A stretch of 64,000 bases of DNA from assembly GCF_018129685.1 (NCBI RefSeq), contig NZ_JAFCLG010000004.1, positions 124,001 through 188,000 of the forward strand, in the 5' to 3' direction. The number at the start of each line of letters is the position of its first letter. Positions within the stretch are counted from its first letter, which is position 1. The notes beneath the pieces are model-generated. The model was given only the letters and a program-made list of their open reading frames with translations, was not told the origin of the DNA and did not search any database. The position numbers and the translations under genes are program-made. Origin of the DNA: Bradyrhizobium manausense. Its GTDB lineage: Bacteria > Pseudomonadota > Alphaproteobacteria > Rhizobiales > Xanthobacteraceae. Positions 37,366 through 52,440 of this stretch are shown one piece after another.

Positions 37366-37800
37366 CTACTTCTTCTCGGAGAATTTGTTGATGTAGGCGA
37401 TGACGTCCTTGCGCTGCTGCTCGTCGGTGAGCTTGAACGCCATCTTGGTCGAGCCGGTCGCGAGATCCGCCTTGCCCTTGTCGGTGAGGAATTTCTTCAG
37501 GAATGCGTTCGGATCGGGCAGATATTGGAAGATCAGGTCGTCGGACCAGACCAGCCCATTCTCGCCGGCGGCCTTGTTCAGCGCCGAATAGGCGAAGCCG
37601 GGCGCCGTACCCGATTGCCGACCGATAACGCCGGTCAAGACCGGTCCGACCAGGTTCTTGGCATCCGGCCCGATGCGGTGACAGGTCATGCACTGCTTGA
37701 AAATCTGCTCACCCTTGGCCGCGTCCTGCGCCAGGACCGCGCTGCTCGAAATGACAACGGCTGCTAAGACACAGCCAAAAACTGCAGATTTCACCGGCAC
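37366..37800 (-). CDS. cycA: Cytochrome c2
   Basis: Soluble periplasmic electron carrier from cytochrome bc1 to the reaction centre. 144 residues: signal peptide (1-24, VLA-Q), haem site CMTCH (about residue 37), axial Met in GSTKMAFKL (about 118). The GTG start is supported by GGGAG seven bases upstream. With no pufC in the puf operon this is the likely direct donor. Promoter contains a PpsR box. Confidence 0.95.
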   Translation of the reverse strand: MPVKSAVFGCVLAAVVISSSAVLAQDAAKGEQIFKQCMTCHRIGPDAKNLVGPVLTGVIGRQSGTAPGFAYSALNKAAGENGLVWSDDLIFQYLPDPNAFLKKFLTDKGKADLATGSTKMAFKLTDEQQRKDVIAYINKFSEKK

Positions 37801-37837
37801 GTTGATCTCCCTGACTTCCGTTTGGGCTCGATTTAAG

Positions 37838-37869
37838 TGTTAGGATATATTGACAGTTATAAATATCAA
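37838..37869 (-). promoter_or_regulatory. cycA promoter with PpsR box
   Basis: Minus strand: -35 TTGATA (37864-37869), 16 bases, -10 TATCCT (37842-37847). The perfect PpsR box TGTTAGGATATATTGACA (37838-37855) covers the -10. A single PpsR palindrome at cycA agrees with what is known for Bradyrhizobium. Confidence 0.75.
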
Positions 37870-37896
37870 TCGGTGTTGTCGGTTCCCGAGGATCTT

Positions 37897-37910
37897 TTGA
37901 GCGGGGTCAA
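37897..37910. promoter_or_regulatory. FixK/FNR-like site between cycA and ppsR2
   Basis: TTGAGCGGGGTCAA fits TTGA-N6-TCAA, the core of rhizobial FixK2 boxes, though with an unusually GC-rich centre. It lies 28 bases upstream of the cycA -35, a possible activator position. Confidence 0.4.
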
Positions 37911-37980
37911 ACAAGTCCTTGCCGGATTGTGCTAGCTGAACGCGTGTCAGCGAGCTTCCAGCCCGGACGGCAACAGTCAG

Positions 37981-37998
37981 TGTCAATCAAATGTGACA
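37981..37998. promoter_or_regulatory. PpsR box upstream of ppsR2
   Basis: TGTCAATCAAATGTGACA, perfect TGT-N12-ACA with 5-base arms TGTCA/TGACA. It is 184 bases before ppsR2 and 125 bases from the cycA box, so it may mediate autoregulation of the ppsR2-bphP unit. Confidence 0.6.
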
Positions 37999-38076
37999 AC
38001 TAAAACATTCAAAACAAAGGTGTTTCTTGACTTCGCGCTCGATTTTGCGCATTCCTACCAAGGAGGGCCTCAGATT

Positions 38077-38178
38077 TTGGGTGCCGAGTGTCAGGCCACG
38101 TTGGCACGTCGCATGCATCGGCCCGACTGCCGTTATTTCGTCAGCTTCACGCTTCCGCAGAGAATGATCGGCAGATAA
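38077..38178 (+). CDS. Possible 33-residue leader ORF upstream of ppsR2
   Basis: TTG start ten bases after AAGGAGGG, a much better ribosome site than the one of ppsR2 itself. It encodes LGAECQATLARRMHRPDCRY... with two Cys and ends four bases before the ppsR2 ATG. The same frame is open back to GTG 37993. It could couple translation of ppsR2 or be a spurious ORF in an untranslated leader. No known family. Confidence 0.3.
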   Translation: MGAECQATLARRMHRPDCRYFVSFTLPQRMIGR

Positions 38179-38182
38179 CAAA

Positions 38183-39556
38183 ATGGCCGCATTACCGACC
38201 GTCCAACCCGACATCACGCTCTTGCTGGACATGGAGGGTGTGATCCGCGAGGCGACGCTGTCTCCATCGATGAGCAGCGAGAGTGTCGACGGATGGCTCG
38301 GCCGCCCGTGGGTCGAAGTCGCCGGCGAGATGGGCGGCGAAAAGGTCAAGCGCATGGTCGATGACGCGCGCGTCACCGGCATTTCGGCGTTCCGCCAGAT
38401 CAACCAGCGCTTTCCGAGCGGTCTCGAAATTCCGATGGAATACACAACGGTGCTGCTGGGCGGCCGCGCCGGGATGCTCGCGATCGGCAAGAACCTGCAA
38501 GCGGTCGCTGAGCTTCAGTCACGCCTGATCGCGGCCCAACAGACGATGGAGCGCGATTATTGGAAGCTGCGCGAAATCGAGACGCGCTACCGTCTGGTCT
38601 TCGACGCATCGAACGAAGCCGTCTTGATCGTATCGGCCGCCAATCTGCGGATCCTGGAAGCCAACCGTACTGCGATCGAGGCGCTGAATTCGCCGCGTCG
38701 TCGCAACGAGGACATCGCGGGACGCGAACTGCTGCATGAGATCGCCGCTGAAGACCGCGACGCGGTTCGCGAAGTGCTGGCACGCATCCGCGAGCGCGGC
38801 AAGGCGCTGAGCATCCTCGTGCATCTTGGCCCTGAAGCGAAGCCCTGGATGCTGCGGGGCTCGCTGATGACGGCGGAGCCTGGCCATGTATTTCTGCTGC
38901 AATTCACCGCGGCGACCGATCTTTCGGCCCCCAAAGAAAATGGCGAGCCGTCGACCGTCGAGGAGTTGGTCGAGCATTTGCCGGACGGGTTCGTGGCGCT
39001 CGATGAAGCCGGCATCATTCGCCATGCCAATCAGGCCTTCCTCGATCTGGTGCAACTGGGCTCGAAGGCATCCGCGATCGGGGAATCGCTCGGCCGGTGG
39101 CTCTGGCAGCCTGGCGCCGATCTGAATGCACTTCTTTCGAACATCCAGCGGCACAAAACCGTGAGGCTGTTCACGACGTCGATTCGCGGGGAACTCGGCA
39201 CCGAGACCGAGGTCGAGATCTCCGCCGGGACCGGGGAGGGCGGGCCGGGTCAGATCGGCGTGCTGGTCCGCAATGTGGCCCGTCGCCTGCCATCGGGCAG
39301 CGAGAGTGATTTTCTGCGCACGGCGCTGGGCTCGATGAGCGAGCAGATCGGGAAATCGTCGCTGCGCCAGCTCGTCAAGAATACGGTTGGCATCGTCGAA
39401 CAGCATTATGTGAAGCAGGCGCTCGAGCTTGCGGGCGGCAACCGGACGGCGACCGCCGAACTTCTGGGATTGAGCCGCCAGAGCCTTTATGCAAAGCTCA
39501 ATCGTTACGGCCTGGACGACAAGGAGCCGGACGCCGAGGAAACCCCAGAGGACTGA
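38183..39556 (+). CDS. ppsR2: PpsR2-type photosynthesis repressor, cysteine-free
   Basis: 457 residues, N-PAS, Q-linker (LIAAQQTMERDYWKLR), PAS-PAS and C-terminal Fis-type HTH (LGLSRQSLYAKLNRYGL). It contains no Cys at all, so it cannot sense redox by a disulfide. Directly before bphP (one base between stop and the BphP TTG). In Bradyrhizobium PpsR2 is the aerobic repressor antagonised by light-activated BphP, which fits. Weak Shine-Dalgarno before ATG 38183. Confidence 0.88.
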   Translation: MAALPTVQPDITLLLDMEGVIREATLSPSMSSESVDGWLGRPWVEVAGEMGGEKVKRMVDDARVTGISAFRQINQRFPSGLEIPMEYTTVLLGGRAGMLAIGKNLQAVAELQSRLIAAQQTMERDYWKLREIETRYRLVFDASNEAVLIVSAANLRILEANRTAIEALNSPRRRNEDIAGRELLHEIAAEDRDAVREVLARIRERGKALSILVHLGPEAKPWMLRGSLMTAEPGHVFLLQFTAATDLSAPKENGEPSTVEELVEHLPDGFVALDEAGIIRHANQAFLDLVQLGSKASAIGESLGRWLWQPGADLNALLSNIQRHKTVRLFTTSIRGELGTETEVEISAGTGEGGPGQIGVLVRNVARRLPSGSESDFLRTALGSMSEQIGKSSLRQLVKNTVGIVEQHYVKQALELAGGNRTATAELLGLSRQSLYAKLNRYGLDDKEPDAEETPED

Positions 39557-39557
39557 G

Positions 39558-41738
39558 TTGGCGCTGCATTCGCTCGCTACACCAGCATTCGGAAAAGCCG
39601 ATCTTTCGAACTGCGAACGGGAAGAGATTCATCTCGCGGGCTCGATCCAGCCGCACGGCGCCCTGTTGGTCGTCAGCGAGCCCGATCACCGTGTCGTGCA
39701 GGCCAGCGCCAACGCGGCGGCATTTCTCAATCTGAAGCAAGTCGACGGCATGGCGCTCGCCGATCTTGACGGCGACCTGCTGGTCCGAATTCTTCCGCAC
39801 CTCGACCCGACCGCCGAGGGAATGCCGATCGCGGTTCGCTGCAGGATCGGAAGCCCCAGCGCCGACTATGACGGGCTTTTGCATCGTCCGCCTGAAGGAG
39901 GCCTGGTCATCGAGCTGGAGCGGGCCGGACCGTCTGTCGATTTCACCAGGTACATCGCCAAGGCGCTCGAGAAGATCCGCACAGCGTCCTCGATTCGCGC
40001 GCTGTGCGAAGAGGCCGCGACCTTGTTTCAGGATCGTACCGGCTACGACCGGGTGATGGTCTACCGTTTCGATGACGAGGGACACGGCGAAGTGTTTTCG
40101 GAGCGCCGCAAGCCTGAGCTCGAGGCCTATTTGGGCAATCGCTACCCCGCGACCGATATTCCGCAGATGGCGCGGCGACTCTATGAGCGCACGCGGGTCC
40201 GCGTGCTGGTGGATGTGAACTACCAGCCGGTCCCGTTGCAGCCCCGGCTGTCGCCGATCACCGGACGGGATCTGGACATGTCGCTCTGCTTCCTGCGCAG
40301 CATGTCGCCGATTCACCTTCAGTACCTGAAGAATATGGGTGTGGGCGCCACCCTGGTGATCTCACTGGTGGTCGGCGGAAAGCTTTGGGGCCTCGTCGCC
40401 TGTCATCATTACGAGCCGCGCTTCATCCATTTTGAATTGCGGGCCGTCTGCGAACTGCTTGCCGAGGCGATCGCGACACGCATCGCGGCGCTCGAGAGCT
40501 TTGCGCAAAGCCAGTCAGAGATCTTCGTACAGCGGCTCGAGCAGCGAATGATCGAAGCGATGTCGCGCGAAGGCGACTGGCGAGGCGCGATCTTCGACAG
40601 CTCGCAATCGATCCTGCAGCCGCTCGGGGCGAGCGGAAGCGCTTTGATCTATGAAGGCCAGATCATTTCGACCGGTGAGGTTCCGGGAACCCAGGAAATC
40701 AGGGAGATTGGTGCGTGGCTCGACACGCATCGCGATCGGTCTGTGGTGGCGACGGCATCGCTCGGACTGGATCTTCCTCAATTCGCGGGGATCACGAAGG
40801 TCGCGAGCGGCATCGCGGTGACGCCGATCTCCAGCAATCCCGGCGAGTACCTGATCTGGTTCCGGCCGGAGCGCATTCGCACGGTGACCTGGGGCGGCGA
40901 TCCGTTGAAGCCGTTCGTGATCGGCAATAACCCCACGGATCTGTCGCCGCGTCGGTCGTTCGCGCAGTGGCATCAGCAGGTCGAGGGAACGTCCGACCCT
41001 TGGACGCCGGCCGATCTTGCAGCCGCCCGCCTGATCGGCCAGTCGGTGGCGGATATCGTGCTGCAATTCCGCGCGGTGCGCACGCTCATCGCCCAGGACC
41101 AGCTCGAGCAGTTCAGCCGCCAGGTGCGCGTGTCCGAGCAGCCGGTGATCATTGCCGATACAGACGGCAAGATTCTGCTGATGAACGAGGCGTTCAAGAC
41201 GTTGCTGCCGAAGGATCATTCCGCGTTCGGCCGCCTGGATGAGCTGGCCGCAGCCTTCCAGCAATCGGACCGTTTCCTTCACGATGTTGCGGAGCTCATC
41301 CGTCACCATCGCCCGTGGCGAGGCGAATTGCTGTTGCGCAGCGAAGGCAACCGGGAAAAGCCGTTGATGATCAGGGCCGATCCAGTGCATCCGTCGCGGG
41401 ACCGAGTGCTCGGCTTCGTGCTGATCTTCTCCGACATCACCGACCGAAAGGCCGCCGAGATCGCGCGCAGCCGTCTCCAGGAAGGCATCGTCCAGAGCAA
41501 TCGGATCGGCAGAGTCCGTCTCGATTCCAAGACCGATCTCGTCTACCAGAACCTGCTGTCGTCGGTGATCGAGAACGCGCAGCTCGCCGCGCTCGAAATC
41601 ACCTATGGTGTGGAAACCGGCCGGATCGCCGAGATGCTCGAGAGCGTCCGCAATTCGACGCTGCGAACTGCCGAAGTGCTGGAGCATCTGATCTGGCATG
41701 CGTCGCGCACGTCGGGCAGCAATAAGCCGAAAGCCTGA
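39558..41738 (+). CDS. bphP: Bacteriophytochrome without histidine kinase domain
   Basis: 726 residues. PAS (about 1-125) with biliverdin-attaching Cys19 (SNCEREEIHLAGSIQPHG), GAF (about 130-310; RYPATDIP for the usual PxSDIP, SPIHLQYLKNMGV with the chromophore His), PHY (about 320-510), a PAS/S-box (about 530-650) and a terminal helical dimerisation segment. No kinase ATP-binding N/G boxes follow. TTG 39558 is preceded by AGAGG at six bases; no ATG or GTG fits. Red/far-red sensing relieving PpsR2 repression is the established role in Bradyrhizobium. Confidence 0.94.
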   Translation: MALHSLATPAFGKADLSNCEREEIHLAGSIQPHGALLVVSEPDHRVVQASANAAAFLNLKQVDGMALADLDGDLLVRILPHLDPTAEGMPIAVRCRIGSPSADYDGLLHRPPEGGLVIELERAGPSVDFTRYIAKALEKIRTASSIRALCEEAATLFQDRTGYDRVMVYRFDDEGHGEVFSERRKPELEAYLGNRYPATDIPQMARRLYERTRVRVLVDVNYQPVPLQPRLSPITGRDLDMSLCFLRSMSPIHLQYLKNMGVGATLVISLVVGGKLWGLVACHHYEPRFIHFELRAVCELLAEAIATRIAALESFAQSQSEIFVQRLEQRMIEAMSREGDWRGAIFDSSQSILQPLGASGSALIYEGQIISTGEVPGTQEIREIGAWLDTHRDRSVVATASLGLDLPQFAGITKVASGIAVTPISSNPGEYLIWFRPERIRTVTWGGDPLKPFVIGNNPTDLSPRRSFAQWHQQVEGTSDPWTPADLAAARLIGQSVADIVLQFRAVRTLIAQDQLEQFSRQVRVSEQPVIIADTDGKILLMNEAFKTLLPKDHSAFGRLDELAAAFQQSDRFLHDVAELIRHHRPWRGELLLRSEGNREKPLMIRADPVHPSRDRVLGFVLIFSDITDRKAAEIARSRLQEGIVQSNRIGRVRLDSKTDLVYQNLLSSVIENAQLAALEITYGVETGRIAEMLESVRNSTLRTAEVLEHLIWHASRTSGSNKPKA

Positions 41739-41757
41739 AACTGCGGGCGTGGCGGAC

Positions 41758-42450
41758 CTACTCCACCGGCGCGACCGTGGCCGAGCCCTGTAGCACGGCA
41801 GCCTCGACGGCGCAGGAGAGGTCGATATTCATGGAGAAGGCAATTGCGCCTTCTTCCACCACGGACTGCGGATCGGGCGCAAGTGCAGCGGCCTCGTCGA
41901 GCGCTTTGCGATAGTCGGCCTTCAGCATGTCCAGATCGGAATAGTGTGGAAAATCGTAGAAGGCCAGCTCCGAAGGGCGAAGCTCCAGCGTACGCGCCAG
42001 CAATCGTTGCAGGATCTGCCCGCCGCTGAGGTCCCCGAGATAGCGCGTATAGGCATGAGCTATCAGCCGCATGCCGTCGCCCCCGGCCACATGCGCAATC
42101 CGATTGGCATAGATCTCTCCGGCGGCAAGCAGCGGAATGTCTTCAATCCATCGCTCGCCGCACAGCGCGGCAAGGTCGGATACGATCGCGAGCGAGCGCT
42201 CGATCCTGAAGCGGGAGAGCAATGCAATGCCGGGTGAACCGCGATGGCGATCGAGCCCATGCTCCATTGCTTGATAGGCAGGAAGCAGATTGCGCAACAA
42301 CAGGATGTAGCCTGCCCGGCTTGCCTCACCCCGCAGCAGATTGCGAATGACGCCGGTCCGCTCCGCTTCCGCATGCAGCGCTTTGGTGCGGAGGTAAAGC
42401 CCGGTCACGACGCTGGGCGGGGAAGAACTCTCCGCCGTCGTGGCCGTCAT
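41758..42450 (-). CDS. hmuO: Heme oxygenase (biliverdin-forming)
   Basis: Cleaves heme to biliverdin, the chromophore of BphP encoded tail to tail beside it. 230 residues. Proximal-His helix LRTKALHAEAERTGVIRNLL and distal helix YLGDLSGGQILQRLLA, the canonical heme-oxygenase motif. ATG 42450 follows GGAGG at eight bases. A longer start at 42531 overlaps the aerR stop as ATGA and would add 27 residues, so coupling with aerR is possible. Confidence 0.9.
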   Translation of the reverse strand: MTATTAESSSPPSVVTGLYLRTKALHAEAERTGVIRNLLRGEASRAGYILLLRNLLPAYQAMEHGLDRHRGSPGIALLSRFRIERSLAIVSDLAALCGERWIEDIPLLAAGEIYANRIAHVAGGDGMRLIAHAYTRYLGDLSGGQILQRLLARTLELRPSELAFYDFPHYSDLDMLKADYRKALDEAAALAPDPQSVVEEGAIAFSMNIDLSCAVEAAVLQGSATVAPVE

Positions 42451-42527
42451 CCCCGTCGCCTCCGCGATGGCGTTTGAAGGTAAGCTTCGTCGCGTCAATC
42501 TCCGCCGTCCCTGTGCGCCGAGGCCCG

Positions 42528-43421
42528 TCACTTTTGCCCCTTCATCCGCTCGATCAGACCGTGCGCCTGTTGCGGTGCGGTGATCGCATCTGCCGACATC
42601 ATATCGGCTCCCATCGACGCCACAAGGTCGGGCTGCGCAATTATCATCGGCCCGCCAAGAATGATTCCGACCTGCCTGTTGCGCGAGTCGCGCCTGATGT
42701 CGTGAATATCCTTCTTCAACTCGTCGAGCCGTCGATCGCTGCTCACGGAGAAGCCGACGATATCGAACCAGTGATTATGCACCAGGGATGTCAGTTCCTG
42801 ATGCGACGAGAAAGGCCCGGTGCAGAGATTCCAGCCGGCGCGGCGGAAGAACTCGGCCACCATGGACAGTCCAAAGCTGTGCTGATCACCCGGAATGATC
42901 GTCAGCAGAGCCGATTCGCCGCTGTGGCTGTCGTTTGCTTCCTCGACGAAGCTGTCGCCCAGGCGGTGCATGATGAGCTGCAATCGACCGACGCCGAGCG
43001 TCACGCTGGCAAAATCCGTCGTGTCCGATTCCCACTGCGCACCGAGCTGTCGTGCTGCGGGCGCCAGCAGATCGACAAAGATCGATTCGACCGAGGCGCC
43101 TTTCGCCTGGAGATCCACGACATAGGCGTATGCAGCGCCGTCATCGGCGCCGAGCGCCAGTGCGGCGAACGTCTCAACCTCGGTCGGCGTGGTCGGCTCT
43201 GCAGTCTCCGCGGGCTTTGCGATCGGTGTGCTGCGCAATGCCAGCACGATCTTGGGAATGATCTGCGTCTTGATGGTTCTGACCACTGCGACCGGTTGCA
43301 GCGTCGACCGAAAGCGCCAGATCGGCGCCGGAAGTTTCTGTCGCAACGAATTGGGACGAGGCGCCGAAGCAGTGTCGGTGGCGCTACCGCTTGAGAAGGA
43401 TTGCTCGTTCACATCGGTCAT
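42528..43421 (-). CDS. aerR: AerR/PpaA, cobalamin-binding co-regulator
   Basis: 297 residues. The C-terminal half has a B12-binding fold with base-off motif GDQHSFG (D-x-H-x-x-G) and later VGFSVSSDRR and GIILGGPMI. The N-terminal 70 residues are variable. AerR-type proteins bind cobalamin in a light-dependent way and modulate PpsR/CrtJ. Divergent from bchF, as ppaA/aerR-bchF clusters often are. Confidence 0.9.
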   Translation of the reverse strand: MTDVNEQSFSSGSATDTASAPRPNSLRQKLPAPIWRFRSTLQPVAVVRTIKTQIIPKIVLALRSTPIAKPAETAEPTTPTEVETFAALALGADDGAAYAYVVDLQAKGASVESIFVDLLAPAARQLGAQWESDTTDFASVTLGVGRLQLIMHRLGDSFVEEANDSHSGESALLTIIPGDQHSFGLSMVAEFFRRAGWNLCTGPFSSHQELTSLVHNHWFDIVGFSVSSDRRLDELKKDIHDIRRDSRNRQVGIILGGPMIIAQPDLVASMGADMMSADAITAPQQAHGLIERMKGQK

Positions 43422-43477
43422 TTTTCACTCCCCCCAACATTAAGTCCCGACGCCGAAAAACCGTCAAGTTGAATTTA

Positions 43478-43495
43478 CGTATGGTTTAGTTGACA
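43478..43495. promoter_or_regulatory. One-mismatch PpsR box in the aerR-bchF intergenic region
   Basis: CGTATGGTTTAGTTGACA differs from TGT-N12-ACA only in the first base, the same deviation as the upstream bchC box. Its right end TTGACA could act as a -35 for rightward transcription. It lies 56 bases from the aerR ATG. Confidence 0.4.
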
Positions 43496-43659
43496 GTTCC
43501 TGAAGCGAGGTTTAGCCTTCTTTCCATCAAGCCCGCACTTAGGGAGTGGCGCGGTGCAGTTTCGAGCAGCTAAAAGCGGCGACTTTCCCAAACACGGCGA
43601 CCCTTCGCCGGCAGTTGCTCGATTTCCCCAGCCGATATCGCATCACCGCGACGGAGGAC

Positions 43660-43677
43660 TGTCAAACAATCTTTACA
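43660..43677. promoter_or_regulatory. PpsR box before bchF
   Basis: TGTCAAACAATCTTTACA, perfect TGT-N12-ACA with an AT-rich centre, ending eight bases before the proposed GTG start of bchF. The remaining 240 bases up to aerR hold the degenerate box and no other recognised element. Confidence 0.7.
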
Positions 43678-43685
43678 GTCGCGCC

Positions 43686-45541
<1,856 letters not shown>

Positions 45542-45543
45542 TC

Positions 45544-47092
45544 ATGCAGCTCACGGTGTGGACATATGAAGGACCTCCCCACGTCGGCGCGATGCGCGTC
45601 GCGACGGGGATGGAAGGCCTGCATTACGTATTGCATGCGCCGCAGGGCGATACTTATGCGGATCTGCTGTTCACGATGATCGAACGCCGCGACCGGCGCC
45701 CGCCCGTGACCTACACGACATTTTCCGCGCGGGATCTCGGCGGTGACACGGCCGAACTGTTCAAGACCGCCGCGCAAAACGCCTATGATCGTTTCAAACC
45801 GCAGGCGATGCTCGTCGGCGCGTCCTGCACGGGGTCGCTGATCCAGGACGATCCGGGCGGTCTGGCGCGTGCTCTCGATCTTCCGGTCCCCGTTGTCGCC
45901 GTCGATCTGCCGGCCTATCAGCGCAAGGAGAACTGGGGCGCGGCCGAAACGTTCTATCAATTGGTGCGCATGCTGGCCGGGCCGTCAGCGCCGGCACCCG
46001 GAACACCGCGTCCGCAGCGTGCTGCCGGAGTCCGCGCGCGCTGCAATCTGCTCGGCCCAACCGCTCTCGGCTTTCGCCATCGCGACGATGTGGCCGAGAT
46101 CGCGTCTCTGCTGGCAAAGCTTGGCATCGACGTGAACGTCACGGCGCCGATGGGGGCGACGCCGGCCGATATCGCGAGATTGGGCGAGGCCGACTTCAAT
46201 GTCGTGCTGTACCCCGAAATCGCCGGCCAGGCCGCCTCGTGGCTACAACGGACGTTCGGTCAGCCTTTCACGAAAAACGTTCCGATCGGTGTATCAGCCA
46301 CCCGCGCATTCGTGGAAGAGGTCGCGAGGCTCGCCGGTGTCGATGCCTCGGCGACGCTCGCTTCGGACTCCACCCGGCTGCCATGGTACTCGCGTTCGGT
46401 CGATTCGACCTATCTGACCGGCAAGCGTGTCTTCATTTTCGGCGATGCCACCCACGCCGTCGCCGCCGCACGCATTGCATCCGACGAGCTCGGCTTCAAG
46501 GTCGTTGGCCTCGGCACCTATAGCCGTGAGTTCGGCCGCGAGATCCGCGACGCAGCAAAACGCTACGACGTCGAACCGCTGATCACCGACGACTATCTGG
46601 AAGTCGAGGCGAAGGTCGCGGAATTGCAGCCCGAACTGGTGCTGGGGACGCAGATGGAGCGGCATATCGCAAAGCGTCTCGGCGTTCCCTGCGCCGTTAT
46701 CTCGGCGCCGGTGCATGTGCAGGATTTTCCTGCACGATACGCTCCGCAGATGGGATTTGAGGGTGCCAACGTCATCTTCGACACCTGGGTGCATCCGCTG
46801 ATGATGGGCCTCGAAGAGCACCTGCTGGCCATGTTCAAGGACGATTTCGAGTTCAAGGATGGCGCTGTGCCGTCGCATCTGGGTGCGGCTCATGGAGCGG
46901 GCGACGCCGGTAAGCCGGCTCAGCCCGTTCAAATGCCTATCGCGGTGCCGGAAGCTGGTGCGATCTGGGCGCCCGATGCCGAGAAGGAGTTGTACAAGAT
47001 TCCGTTCTTCGTCCGCGGCAAGGCCCGCCGCAACACGGAACGTTTCGCCAATGAAAACGGCGTTGCCACCATAACCATTGAGACGCTCTACG

Positions 47093-47118
<26 letters not shown>
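45544..47118 (+). CDS. bchB: Light-independent protochlorophyllide reductase subunit B
   Basis: NifK-like catalytic subunit, 524 residues. Opens [20 protein letters not shown]; Cys ligand in [15 protein letters not shown]; conserved [12 protein letters not shown] and C-terminal [20 protein letters not shown]. The end overlaps bchH by 26 bases. Confidence 0.97.
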
Positions 47119-51728
<4,610 letters not shown>

Positions 51729-51729
<1 letters not shown>

Positions 51730-52433
51730 TGTCGATTGCAACCTATCTCGAACGACGTGGCGAGCTTGAGACCTATTTCGACCGGACCGCGGTCGATGCC
51801 TGGGCCAAGCTGACGTCGGATGCGCCGGTCGGTCGCATCAGGGCCACCGTGCGCGCGGGTCGCGACGAGATGCGCAACACGCTGCTCTCCTGGCTGCCTC
51901 AGAACATGAACGGCGCGCGATTGCTCGATGCCGGCTGTGGTACCGGTGCCCTCTCGATCGAAGCCGCGCGGCGCGGCGCTCGCGTGGTGGCGATCGATCT
52001 GTCGCCGACGCTGGTGTCGGTGGCACGCGAGCGCCTGCCATCGGATCTCGATTCCTCGACCATCGAATTCCGATCGGGCGACATGCTCGACCCCAAGCTC
52101 GGCAGGTTCGACTTCGTCGTCGCGATGGATTCGCTGATCCATTATCGTCCGGCGGATACGTGCCGGATCATGGCCGGTCTCGCGGCGCGGACCGCCGAGG
52201 CCCTGTTGGTGACGTTCGCGCCGAAGACGCCGGCCCTTGCCGTGATGCATGCCGTCGGCCGGTTTTTTCCGCGCGGTGATCGCGCTCCGGCGATAGAGCC
52301 CGTCGGCGAGCAGAAATTACGGCGGCTGCTGATGGCGGATGAGGGGCTCGAACGCTGGCAGCTCGGCCGCAGCCATCGCGTCGCCAGCGGATTCTACAAG
52401 TCGCAGGCCTTAGAGATGAAGCCCTGGAGATGA
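51729..52433 (+). CDS. bchM: Mg-protoporphyrin IX O-methyltransferase
   Basis: Methylates the ring C propionate. 234 residues; SAM-binding LLDAGCGTGALSIEAARRGA, VVAIDLSPTLV, and VAMDSLIHY. N-terminal ERRGELETYFDRTAVDAW is typical. Seven bases to lhaA. Confidence 0.96.
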
Positions 52434-52440
52434 TTCCCCG

